From NCBI GenBank assembly GCA_000711775.1, contig ARYC01000475.1, forward strand, positions 1-64,000: DNA of 64,000 bases. The letters are read 5' to 3'. The notes beneath the pieces were generated by a model that was not told where the DNA came from, did not search any database, and worked only from the letters and a program-made list of their open reading frames with translations. The stretch's first letter is position 1. The number at the start of each line of letters is the position of its first letter. Source of the stretch: Oxytricha trifallax (Eukaryota > Ciliophora > Spirotrichea > Sporadotrichida > Oxytrichidae). This document shows positions 35,440-46,120 of the stretch, piece after piece. The translations under genes were made by a program, and so were the position numbers.

Positions 35440-36590
35440 TTAGGTCTTAGTATTATCTGCCATGTCATTTCTCATATTTTATCTTTAATCTTATTCTGCT
35501 CTTAATACTGCTGTATTCTATACTTTAAATCATTCTCTTTACAGTTGTAGTATTTATTTCTCGGCACATCGCATTCTAATACTATTGCTGTTAGAGCCTA
35601 TATATGCAATTTAATATCACCATCTTTCCAGTCCTCTAACTCTGGAAAGTATCCAGGAGTACTAAAAACGTTGCCAAGACCAGACGCTTTAAATCTCTGT
35701 GATATATAGAAACCTATTAATACTACTCTGAGGTATTAAAAATCAAGCTAAATGTTCTCAGAATTTAAATCTCTGTTTACTTATCATAACGAATAAAGAT
35801 CTTCAAAGCCTTTGCAAACATTTGTAATAATAAGAAATATCTATTTTTAAACCTCTTGATCTTAAATTTAGTCTCTTAATGTCAATTAGTATAGAGGGAG
35901 CCGAAAAGCTACATGAGCCTGTGCAAATTGAATTGCATCGAGCTAAATTATAAATCAGCACTCTTTATCCCTTGCTTTTGTAAGAGCTTAGTACTAATTG
36001 ACATATTCATTTGAAACTTGTCATCGCATTTAAAGTAGTTGAATATATAAAACTTATAAGCAAAATGCTTATCAGTTATGACCTTTTTCTCAAACTTGTC
36101 ATCAAGAATAAAATTACTTCCTTAAATTCTTTAAGGTCAAATACATTTAAAGTTGTTAGCTTTAGTGATTGTATCTTCTGTGGGATATTCACTATATCAG
36201 CAGCATTGAGGTTTTTTACTGCTTTATTTAGCTTATTTTCTTTCTAAACTCTCTGCTTCAGTTATTATAAGAGTCTCTTGGTATTCTTCTTTAAGGAAGA
36301 CATCGCAAAGTCTCAGGATTTATGATCTCACACTTTTTACCATGATGTTTCTCAAAGTGTATTTTTAGATTCCTTGAATGATTGTATTGCTTATTGCAAT
36401 TGAGGCAAAAATATAAATATTTTACATCTATCTTCCTTAATATTCAGCTTGGGCTTGTTTGACTGCTGTTCTAAAATATTACGTTTGAGAGCTGATTTAT
36501 AAAGAGTTTCTTTAAAACTCTTCACATAATGCTATGATTTAATTACTTATTTCCCTACCTCCTATTAAACCATTTTTATTGGTACTTCGC
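35440..36590 (-). pseudogene. TBE 57-kDa zinc-finger/kinase protein, copy B
   Basis: Minus strand, several frames. Near 36330-36430 a C2H2 finger is readable (LNCNKQYNHSRNLKIHFEKHH). Near 36100-36230 LNAADIVNIPQ and LTTLNVFDLKEFK align with the conserved PALNAVDL segment before the kinase-like domain. Near 35560-35680 the complement of the late kinase region (CRE-type LECDV, GYFPELED) is homologous to copy D. Frameshifts and TGA codons break it. Approximate limits only. Confidence 0.7.
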
Positions 36591-37163
36591 ATTGAACTTG
36601 TTAACTCTACTCTGCATTTCTATTTAACAGCAGAATTGCTATTCAAAGTCTTAAACCTAAGGTTAGAGAATTTAAGATTCATACTAAATATAAGTATCCC
36701 AATTTCACATTCTTATGATTCTGAAAGAAAATATTGCTGGCTAATGACATCTCATCTTAGACATTATTTTTAAACTTCTAGACATGAGATGTAATTTATA
36801 CATTAATTCTTACATTTTAAATTTATGTTCTTGTAAAATTAGAAGGGAAAGTTATAAAATTTAATTTTTCTGTACCATCAAATACCGTTTTGAACTTTAA
36901 TTTAATTTTTTTTAATAAAGTTTAACTAAATTTGGAGAACCTCCTAAAATAATTAAACATTTTTAGGAGCAATTTAATGGAGAAAGTTTGATAAAAATGG
37001 AAATCAATCTGTGAAACTTGGAGCAAATTTTTCAATTCTTTTCCTTTTATCTTTTCAAATTTGACCCCAGTAGGTCCTTTCTATTTAGTAGTAAGATTTT
37101 AATAAGCTTAAAATGTATATCCATAATTTTAAATTTCATTAATATTTCTAAAGAGGAAGCAAA

Positions 37164-37870
37164 ATGGAGTCTATGAATGATGAAATGTAGACAATTTTAT
37201 CTCAAGATTAAATAGTAAAATTTCTAAGTAAAGAGGACCTCTATTGATACTTTGTATAGCAAGGTAAGTTCTTAACTAAGATTAATATATTCATAATAGT
37301 TGGATTGTTCTTGCCTATTCAGGAATGAACATAAATTTCATTCATAAAATCATTGCAATGTAAAGAGAAAAAGTTTTTAAGTCGAATGAAATCAGAATGA
37401 TTGAGATACCTACTACTCTGAAATATCAGTTTAAAAAATTGTATGATGAGTGATCCAGATGTTGCTCTATATCTTGCATCAAAGCTACAACTCTCTAATA
37501 ATCTACCAAAGAGAAACTTCTTCTTTAGTGTTCTTGGAACTCTAATACCTGAGTATTTGAATGAAGCAATAAAAGAAGCTCACAAGAAACGCTTCAGCAT
37601 CTCAATTGAAGAATAAGAGAAGTAAGGTATTAAAATCAGTGACTCCTGATTGTAGAAACTGCAGAAGCATCCATTCATATCAAGCAAACCTACTCTTTTA
37701 TTTTATAGAAAAACCTGGAACTGCTATTACTTGATGAAAGAGCACAGCAAGTTAAACAGAGATAGAAAGTCTCAAGTAAAGCATAAATTAATTAAGAAAA
37801 TCTTTTAAAATTTATAAAAAGGTAGACTAGGTTAACATGGCCCAAGCAAACCATAAGAAGTATAGAAAGA
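37164..37870 (+). pseudogene. TBE 22-kDa protein gene, copy B
   Basis: ATG 37164 begins MESMNDEMQTILSQ, matching MESLNDQMKRVEAQ of copy D. The first intron is kept at the same place (GTAAGTTCTT...CATAATAG), followed by VGLFLP. A TGA replaces the Arg codon of the conserved LYRYL. Further on LSNNLPKRNFFFSVLGTLIPEYL is clearly homologous, as is the KKRFSISIEEQEK segment and the second intron region. Inactive by at least one nonsense codon. It reads toward the transposase gene as in other TBEs. Confidence 0.85.
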
Positions 37871-37913
37871 GAACCTAATTTACTTTACGGGTTAATTTAA
37901 TATGTGAACTTAT

Positions 37914-38843
37914 TCATTCGTTTAAAAAGCTATACTTATTTGTATCCTCAAAATCTCCTTTCTCTTGCGCATACTTTAGTTTTATCATCGCTGACTCCCT
38001 TAGCAGTACTCTTAATAAGATCTACTGTATTATCAATCTTTGGACTGTACGGAACATTAATTAAAGATGTTTTGTTTAGCTTTCATATTCCTTCCTTGAA
38101 TCTTTAGTTTTATGAAATGTTAAGTTATCAACGAACAGAATATATTCTTAGTCAGCGTATTTATATCTGAGATATTGCAAGAACTTATAATTTGATTCGG
38201 GTACTAAACACAAGTCTCGAGGCTATTATCTTCGCTTATTCCACTAAAAATAGCATCCTTAAACCTTAACCTTCAATCATTTACTTTATGTTGCTAAATC
38301 TCTTTTACCAAGACCTTCTAATAAAGGTATTAAACGAGAATACTGCCTTATCAAAATCATGAACTTTATATTATGCTCTTAAGCCCTTTGCATTTAATCG
38401 AATATATAATTTAAATTAGTCTTATAAAATGGAACATTAAAGTCAATCACTCTCTTAATGCGATTGACTGTCTTGTAAGATATTCCGTTCTTTTTATATA
38501 TGTTAGCTATAGATTAAGCAGAGATATGAAGCTCAGAAAATTGGCGATAAAACATCACAGCCCTCAAGGCGAGAGAGAAATGAGCCCAGTATTTTAGGGT
38601 CTTATAATTAAAAAGATAATCGATGTGATGCTGCTGAAATTTGGTCTCTTATGCTTAGAATTTAGGTACTATCTAATTAAATTCAATGTTTATAGACAGT
38701 GAGACTTAACAGAAGCAAGAAATTTATAATAGACGTGAAATTCAGAATGGGCTTGAGTTATTCACTATAATCATCACATCCATAACTCACTTGAACAATA
38801 AATCTATATAATTACTGTCAAAAACTGACCCAAAACCTCGCAT
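37914..38843 (-). pseudogene. TBE transposase, copy B, catalytic end deleted
   Basis: Minus ATG 38843 gives MRGFGSVFDSNYIDLLFK, matching the N-terminus of copies A and C, then shifts. The DN..HK region near the second Asp is recognisable at about 38110-38160. Directly after NVPYSP the sequence jumps to IDNTVDLIKSTAKGVSDDKTK, so about 30 residues that hold the catalytic Glu are missing. The homologous stop is TGA 37914-37916. It cannot be active. Confidence 0.75.
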
Positions 38844-39586
38844 ATACCTTTTTTAATTTTTAATATATAAACATTTAATCTATACATAAACGTTAATAAA
38901 ACCTTAATAAAGTATGCATTAATTGGAGCAATTTGTCTATAAAAAACTCAATCAAACATCTTCAAAGCTTATTGGGTTTTGATTTTATAAAGTCAGTGCC
39001 AAAATATATTGTTAAAATATAACTAGAACTTTAACAAAGCTTGTTTGAAATTATTAAATTTAAAATAGATTTAAAACAATTTACTTTTAAACTTGCTAAA
39101 AAAATAAATTTGTCCAAGATAAAGATCTGAGATTAAATGGTAGCGTTAAATAAATGAGATCAAAAGTAAAAGCTTGCAGAATTTGTAAATTAGTCATAAG
39201 AATATCTAATAAGGTTTGTATAAAAAAACTTCTTACAGAATTGCATATATATATTGTTTTAATATAACTAAAATGCATTTGAATTGAGGAGATTGCAAAA
39301 ATAAATTACAAAAGTTATCGTTATTTTTATTAACTGCCACGAAATTTGATGAGTGGCTAATCTTAAGTATATCTCTCAAATTAATATACCAGATCGACTG
39401 ATATCTAACTGTAAATTTTTTAGTATAAAAGTCTATAATATTTTTAAATTATACCATTAGACCAGTATACCAGAGATTAATATAGAGTTTAAAAGTCTAA
39501 TATATAATTAAAATAGATCTTAGACCAGTAGACCAGACTATCAATTTTGGAAATAAAAGTCTAATGTGATTTGTGATGAAATAACA

Positions 39587-40363
39587 GAGTTAATAATTTA
39601 AAGAGTATTAGGAAAGGAAATGGCAGAGAGATTCCTATCAAACTTGTTTGATTGAATCGATGTCAAAGAATAAGATTCAGTCTTTAAGAACTTGAACATA
39701 GGTTCTTATAGTTCTATGGTAGAAAATAGATAACTGTCAATCACAACTATTCTGAAGGGATTTATCACTTAAGAGAGTTGAATTAATCTTAGCATACAAG
39801 CGACAACTGCTAAGTGTTGATGCCTGACTCAATAATCTTTCCATCAATCTTAATAGACTTATTTGACTAATGAATGAGACAAAAGTGCCATTTCAGTAGG
39901 ATCGAAAGGATTCAAATAAACAAGGCATCATCTAGTGCTTGGATAAGTTGCAATAGTATTGTGGTTGTACTATAAAGAAAAGGTTATGGTGACACCTCAG
40001 GATCAATACAAGCATCTATGAAATCTACACGATTATGATTGTATGAGATAACGTATTATTTTGTCACATTGTTTTGTATATAGTTTTCGTAGCCATCCAT
40101 AGTACTGAGATCTCCATTAGCAATCGATAGGTTAGGTTTGACCGTAAGTGTGAATTCTACTGGTTATGATAATGAAAATTAATCATCTTTCACTGTGCAA
40201 TTAATTTTGATATATCCTGCATAATAGTTAGCATCTACACCAGTTTCACTATTGAATTTTTGGTATGTATTGTCATATCCCAAAATATGTACTTACTTGA
40301 GCCTGTTGCCCTCTCAACCTCTCTGCCATTTCCTTTCCTAATACTCTTTAAATTATTAACTCT
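39587..40363. repeat. Inner 44-bp inverted repeat around cargo 1
   Basis: AGAGTTAATAATTTAAAGAG... at 39587-39630 recurs as reverse complement at 40319-40363, without apparent mismatch over about 44 bp, continuing with GGAAAGGAAATGGCAGAG. It encloses a minus-strand ORF. Its outer end overlaps the inner end of the left outer arm, a layout also seen in the 9862 element. Confidence 0.85.
39912..40313 (-). CDS. Cargo 1 ORF: fragment of an extracellular-type protein
   Basis: Minus frame 40313 to TGA 39912-39914, 133 codons, no ATG at the start, TAA as Gln several times. It reads NRLKQVHILGYDNTYQKFN, DANYYAGYIKINCTVKDDQF, VEFTLTVKPNLSIANGDLST, YENYIQNNVTKQYVISYNH. The alternating hydrophobic pattern and many Asn/Thr suggest beta-sandwich repeats of a large surface or secreted protein. 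That is inference from composition only. Coding-like frames continue beyond the TGA toward 39650 after a shift, so this is a fragment or a decayed gene. Confidence 0.45.
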
Positions 40364-40564
40364 TTGATGATGATGATGAATGATATAAAATCAAATAAAT
40401 TTAACATATCACTGTTTAATACTAAAATCAAACCATCAATCTTAGTCGTGACGTAGACGTATCTGAGTGAGTTGACGTGGCAAATTCCGTGACGTGGCAG
40501 TCCTGAAGTAGAAAACTCCGAAAAAACCAATCTCGCTATCACCTAGTCTCCTCCCGAAATCAAG

Positions 40565-40876
40565 ATGTCTGGTTACAACCCGGACAGAGCTTGCAAGATT
40601 CAACCAGGAGACAGAAGTTGGAGAAAAACGCTTACCGGTCCCACCGCTGCTGGGAAACGTAATCCCTGTCCTTTCGCTGTGGTAGCTTCAGTACCCTAAC
40701 CCGGTGTGGGAGAAAAATCCTTATCGTTGGCTTCAATGGTTTTCGTCTTCTCACTTTTAGAGGCAGAGCGTACCTTCATCCTGCTCCCTATTACCTAGGA
40801 AACTGAACTCAAGCCAGGTAACTCATCTAATGCAGGGAAATCTTAGGATCCAGCTCACTCGAAGAGTGAATGCTGA
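40565..40876 (+). CDS. Cargo 2: GC-rich block with 103-codon ORF
   Basis: The block 40364-41010 is close to half GC in DNA that is otherwise mostly A and T. The plus frame from ATG 40565 (MSGYNPDRACKIQPGDRSWR) to TGA 40874-40876 includes two TAR codons (TAA at CCCTAACCC, TAG at ACCTAGGAA). I recognise no family, and the sequence could equally be a structured RNA or a fragment of rRNA-like or foreign DNA; I could not match it to tRNA, 5S or SRP RNA by eye. It is bounded by the inner repeat (40363) and the right outer arm (41012). Confidence 0.3.
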
Positions 40877-41539
40877 CAGATTGAACCCCGCCGACTGGCC
40901 CCTCATGCGTTGCGCCCAGCAACCTCTTATCTGCCCTCGGTAGGCCTTAGTGTAGTAGAAAGCTCTATAAGAAAGTCCTAAGTGGTTAGTACCACCTAGC
41001 AATTAACTTTCTAATTTAATAATTTATTAACTCTGTTATTTCATCACAAATCACATTAGACTTTTATTTCCAAAATTGATAGTCTGGTCTACTGGTCTAA
41101 GATCTATTTTAATTATATATTAGACTTTTAAACTCTTTATTAATCCCAGGTATACTGGTCTAATGGTATAATTTTAAAATATTATAGACTTTTATACTAA
41201 AAAATTTACAGTTAGATATCAGTCGATCTGGTATATTAATTTGAGAGATATACTTAAGATTAGCCACTCATCAAATTTCGTGGCAGTTAATAAAAATAAC
41301 GATCACTTGTGTAATTTATTTTTGCAATTTTCTCAATTCAAATGTATTTTAGTAATATTATGATCTCTAATTGAATTTACTTGTCAAAAGTCAACTAATT
41401 CTTGAGTATTCGTTAGTAAGCTGACTACAAGTACTCAAGACAGGCATATTTTACTGACTTATTAAGTACTTCACTAAGATTAGCTTAAGATCCGGATTAT
41501 ATAAGTAACTTAATCTTAAAAAAGAAGATGAATTTACTA

Positions 41540-42085
41540 TAGCCACGATAATTGGCATTTTATTATGAATATAATTAAAGTTTATTTATATAGTAAAATT
41601 AAATTAATTTTGTTCAAGTTTATGTTTGATTAATCAATATAAAGTACATTAATATTGGAGTCGGCAATAATAAAATTTACCTATAGTAACCTTATTAAGA
41701 ATTTAGAAAATAAAAAATGAATAAAATTAATCCAAAACTTTGTAATAATATTCTTATAGAATGACTTTATGGTGCTTTTGTAAGTCAATAAGGAAAATTA
41801 TAGATCTAAAAGTTTTAATTGTTATCAAATGATTTAAATCATGAATTTACGTTTGATTTATATAAGTTTTTTAATTAAATTAAATATTATATAAATCTCA
41901 GCACGAGTCGGCAAATTTTAAAAGCTACCCACTCATATAATCAATAAATAGATTAATTTTATAAAAAATTAGTATCTCTATAGATTAAGTTAGACTTATC
42001 TCAGTGTTTTAAATAAATCAGCTTAAATTATAAATTATAGGAAATTTTTAAAAGTCATTTCCTGGACTTTATTGAAGGCTCTCCC
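41540..42085. repeat. Dispersed repeat with GTCGGCAA palindromes, copy 2
   Basis: A degraded homologue of 20470-21100. Shared landmarks in the same order are TTGGCATTTT, TTGTTCAA, GAGTCGGCAA at 41661, the GGTGCTTTTGTAA segment, AAATCATGAATTTA, CGAGTCGGCAAATTTTAAAA at 41904, then AAATTATA.ATAGGAAA. One half of each short palindrome is mutated. Its presence at two places shows a mobile or duplicated family. Confidence 0.7.
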
Positions 42086-43565
42086 AATATAATCGTTCAT
42101 AAAAAATGGATAAAAAGAAAATTATTTTATCCATCTATATTTATTAATGATTTTCATATCATTTAATAAGGAATCTTAATTTATTTTAAGAAGTTGGTTT
42201 AATGAACTTGACTAACATAGGGCAGAAGTGGTTCTCATAATTCTTAATGCAGAAGATTTTTATTTTCATTAAAACAATTGGTAATTAAGAAGACTTAAAT
42301 ATTAACATAGTTATAATATAGAAATAGCCTGACTCTTGGCTAAGAAATCCTTGACCCTGACTCCTGGCACCGACAATAATTTGTCTATAATATGAAAATA
42401 ATGTAAGTATAAGATTAAATTATCAACAAATACCTATGTTTCTACAATCTAGCATTGCTCTAATGCCTATTTTATTAAGTTTTCCATTATTATAAAGAAA
42501 TTATTTTCTGATCAGTATAATAAATGATAAAGGAATCATGAAGTACAGTAAGAAATAAGAGAAATGGGGTCATGAATCTAAAGTTCTAATCAGAATCATA
42601 GTAAGTTTTCTTTTTTTTAACTTTAAACCCATAATTATCCCAAAATAATTCTTAGAAATCTTATAATCCAGTAATTCTTAAATAAATATCATAAATGGAT
42701 GATGTAAAATGAAGTTTATAATAAATTATGTTATTAATTAAATCTATCAGATCGTCTCATTACATGTCCATCATTAGATGGGCTTTTGAGAATTTTTTAT
42801 TAAATTTATTGTTAATAATTTAATTATTATACACCATACCTCCCTTTCAATTATAATTATAACTAATAGTCTTTTCAAGGTATACTATTGGAGATGCCAA
42901 TAACAAATAAACTTTTCCTTTTATTTGTCATGATTAATATCACACTACTATTTAAGATAGATAGTTTGACTCCCCGAATTTTGTGTTTAAATTTTTTGAA
43001 AATTAAAAATTGTCAATATCTCTAATTATAACAAAATATATTTAGATTATTATTAACAAAAATAATATGAGCAATCATTATTAACTATTGCACTTTAAGG
43101 AAATCTAATGCTATTTATTCATATTTATACTATATTTCGTTAATTAATACTTACTTTTTCTTTATTGACATCAAATTAAATCTATTTATAAAAATTAAAA
43201 TATATAACTTGTGAAATTTAAAAACTCTAAGCAGAAAATATATACAATTAAAATAATTATTCTTAAAAGAAGTATCAAAAGTTTATAATGAGCTTGTAAA
43301 CAAAGAGTAAATATTGCAAAATTAATAATTTTACATAAACTACCTCCATTAAAACAGAATCATTTTAGGTAAAAATGTAAAAATTCTTTTTTTCATAATA
43401 TAAAATAGGGTTTTGTATACTACAAAAAATAAAATGTAAAAACTCACTTATTTCTTATACATTTTCTGTAATTAAATGTAAATATATAAAAATTTTCATT
43501 TATATGGCAGTTTTTTATATATTTTTTACTTATACTATTTTCTATTCTTTTGTATTATAGCAATA
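42086..43565. other. AT-rich germline DNA
   Basis: AT-rich, with no GC-raised coding island, terminal repeat or RNA gene recognised. Confidence 0.5.
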
Positions 43566-43934
43566 ATGAGAACTAGACTCATAGCAATGACATCAGCTAT
43601 TTAGAAAAGAATTAGAAGCAACATTAATAAGAATCTATATATATACATTAAAATGGAGTAAAATACATAAGTAAGAGATAGGTTATGGGATAAAGGATTT
43701 CAACATAATTTTGTTAGAAAAGAGCTTAAAAGTAAAATAAATTTACTCAAGAAAATATATGTATATGTGGTATAACTTATTCTTTTCGTTTCATCAAATC
43801 ATAAAATAATTGGGGTAATTAATCTATTGATGAAGACTACTTATACTACTCAACTTGAAGCATCACTTAAGACAATATAAGGAGTTTTGCGTTTTTATGC
43901 ATAAAAAATTTATTATAAGTAAGTGGATCCTTGA
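43566..43934 (+). CDS. 122-codon ORF, possible decayed gene
   Basis: ATG 43566 (MRTRLIAMTSAIQKRIRSN) to TGA 43932-43934. Another frame continues in coding style to TGA near 44281 (ERHISVNNKQHENH, VLENERFIEDLQNKKENEL). Lys/Ile/Asn-rich with no recognised motif; base composition is only slightly above background, and open frames this long are expected by chance when only TGA stops. Low support; listed because two consecutive frames on the same strand show the same bias. Confidence 0.2.
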
Positions 43935-44281
43935 GCGCCATATAAGTGTAAATAATAAATAGCATGAGAATCATGTATATTTAAGATATCTTAATAATTC
44001 TTAATAAATATATGTCTTGGAAAATGAGCGTTTCATTGAAGATTTGCAGAATAAAAAGGAGAACGAACTTATAGTAAATAACTTTCAAAAGTATTCTTCC
44101 AATAAGATAAGAATTTATATTTAAATAATTATTTTATATAATTAATGTTGCTCCCCTCAATCAATTAATTCATTTAAATAAAGGAAATTCTTGATATAAA
44201 GATATTTGGATATTGAAATTCAAGGAAAAAAAGCAAAGTATAACTGGCATTAAGAAAGCGTTTGTGTGAAAATCTGACTTA

Positions 44282-45512
44282 TCAACTGACTGAAACACCA
44301 AGACTGATCTATAGAGCAGAATAAAGTTATTATAGATGAGAGTGATAGAATTATGAAATATAATTAAGCTGAAATAATATATTCGATAATAAATTAGGAA
44401 TGAAATAGAAGATTTAAATATTAAGACATAGGAATGCTTTAATTAAAATCAAGAATATGTTCAAATATCATAAGTTATTAGCAAACTAAAAAGATAAAAT
44501 GTCTCAATAAGCTGTTTTACAAAGAAATTTTATCAATATTTTATTTATCAAAAAAATAAGTAATTCATGAAAAAATTTATCATAAACTAAAAATTGTAAT
44601 AAATTTTGTTTTAATATTCATATTCTTTTGCTTTTTATTCAATATTAATTGATTTATTAATAATAGAATTAACTTACTTTAAAAATAAAAAATATATATA
44701 TATATTGCAATTAAACTAGAAAAAGTTATGGTTATATGAATAAACTATTTCCTTAGTCTGTGAATCAGGAAATTATACTTTATTTACCTTCCATAATTCT
44801 ATAATAATTTTACTAAAACCAAAAAGTCTTTAGTATAATATGAAATATAATAGTAAAATAAATCTCTTTATATTCATTTAATATAATTGATTTATACTAT
44901 ACAAATTTTTTTAAAAAAAAGACTTTGAAATATTATTCGAGTTTATGCTATTTTAGTAAAATATATAATTATCCTTGTTAAGCTAATAATATATATTCCT
45001 GTTTATATCTTTCATTTGATATTAATAATATCATTTAATACATTCTATCAATAATAATTATTAAGTTAGATTACTCCTATAACTTCTTAAACGTTTGAGA
45101 AAAAGTTTGGGAGTAAAGAGATATTCAATATTAAGAAAACCTAAATATATCAAAGGAAGTATGAAAAAAAACTTTTTGATCATAAAAATGATTTAAACTT
45201 AAATTTCTTATTTGGAAATTTATAGGAATAAAAAATTCGTAAATTATAGTATGATTATACAAAATCAAAGCTTATACAATAATTAAACGAGGATTTAATC
45301 ATGAAGTCTATTTTATTATAATAAAATGATAGATAATTATAAGATCTTTTATTTAAATTACAGACTTCCTCAAAAATTATTTAAAATTCAATTATACGAT
45401 ATAATTTATAATTAAACATGTGTTTTTATCTTTATATTAACTGTTAAATAAGTTAAAATTATTTTTAATGCTTAAATATTAAAAATACTATTTTCGTTTA
45501 TTTTAGCTTTGT
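44282..45512. other. AT-rich germline DNA
   Basis: AT-rich throughout with a short AT repeat near 44690-44705. No supported gene. Confidence 0.5.
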
Positions 45513-45605
45513 ATAATAATAATAATAATGATAATAATAACATTGAGGTCTCTGGGGAACCTGATCATTTATACATGGTAATATATAAGGGTTAAGCCTT
45601 TTTAG
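45513..45605 (-). repeat. Retroelement-like 3' box, copy 3
   Basis: On minus: AAAAGGCTTAACCCTT hairpin remnant, then ATGATCAGGTTCCCC and GACCTCAATG, then a tail of ATT/ATC repeats (45513-45540). It has the same order as the boxes at 17245 and 23245, with more substitutions. Confidence 0.55.
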
Positions 45606-45619
45606 ATTTAGAGTGCCAG

Positions 45620-45735
45620 TCAATTTGCGACACTAATTTCTTCTACTCTCTGCTCCTGACTTGCTTCATTTCCTCTTCTTCTTGATGATGAATTTGGTCT
45701 TCTTTGACTTGACGTTCTATATGTGTATCTATCTA
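45620..45735 (-). CDS. C-terminal ORF fragment before 3' box copy 3
   Basis: Minus frame ending in TGA 45620-45622 about 15 bp before the box. Reads RYTYRTSSQRRPNSSSRRRG then NEASQEQRVEEISVAN, basic and Ser/Arg-rich, then acidic. The coding-like composition stops near 45740, so the unit is short. The ORF differs from those before box copies 1 and 2. No family recognised. Confidence 0.3.
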
Positions 45736-46120
45736 CTAATTAACTGTTGAGGTTTTAACTTAGTACTACTGTTAAGTGAAAAAATCTCAAATGTATAATC
45801 ATATGAGCCTTCCATCAGCCTGCTCAACTAGAAAATTTTTAAACTAATAAATGATTATAACTCTAAATTAATAAATTACTCAGGGCAACTTTATTACCAA
45901 ATTATGCTAAAAAAAGTTTTTACAGTTGTGATGATCCAAAGATCGTACTTCCAATTCCTCAATTAAACATCATATCAAGTTTATTGATTTTGAATCGCTT
46001 TATTTTAAACATAATCCATAGCATATTTATTATTTATTGATATTAACTACCAAGTCTAATTAATTTTATGAGCTTTTATAATCTTGGAACCGAAGAGATT
46101 ATTTTTGATTATTTAATTTC
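45736..46120. other. AT-rich spacer
   Basis: AT-rich, nothing recognised. Confidence 0.45.

Larger units (their letters stand above)
35182..38981 (-). mobile_element. TBE transposon copy B, divergent and decayed
   Basis: The left end CAAAACCCCAAAAAACGC (35182) and the right end ...ATTGGGTTTTG (38981) are inverted; both continue into a shared GATTGAGTTTT segment. ATT flanks both sides (35179-81, 38982-84). Content is 57-kDa-type (-), 22-kDa-type (+), transposase (-), so it is inverted relative to copies A and C. Nucleotide identity to A, C and D is low, indicating another TBE subfamily or great age. The telomere-like repeat is degraded, especially on the right. All three genes are broken. Confidence 0.85.
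39265..41355. mobile_element. 2.1-kb TA-flanked inverted-repeat element with two cargo blocks
   Basis: Ends TAACTAAAATGCATTTGAA (39265) and TTCAAATGTATTTTAGTAA (41355), flanked by TA (39263-64, 41356-57). Outer arms of about 330 bp (39265-39596, 41012-41355) are nearly identical and contain TTAACTGCCACGAAATTTGA 73 bp inside. Between them lie cargo 1 (39631-40318), bounded by its own 44-bp inverted repeat, and cargo 2 (40364-41010), strikingly GC-rich. No transposase. The terminal CATTTGAAT is shared with the MITE family at 21458 and 30837. Confidence 0.85.

Noticed and set aside
36011..36773. Plus ORFs in TBE copy B
   Set aside because: They are antisense to the recognisable 57-kDa pseudogene or lie in the spacer before the 22-kDa gene.
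40348..40542. Minus ORF across the inner repeat and GC-rich block
   Set aside because: It spans the junction of inner repeat and cargo 2, so it is unlikely to be one gene.
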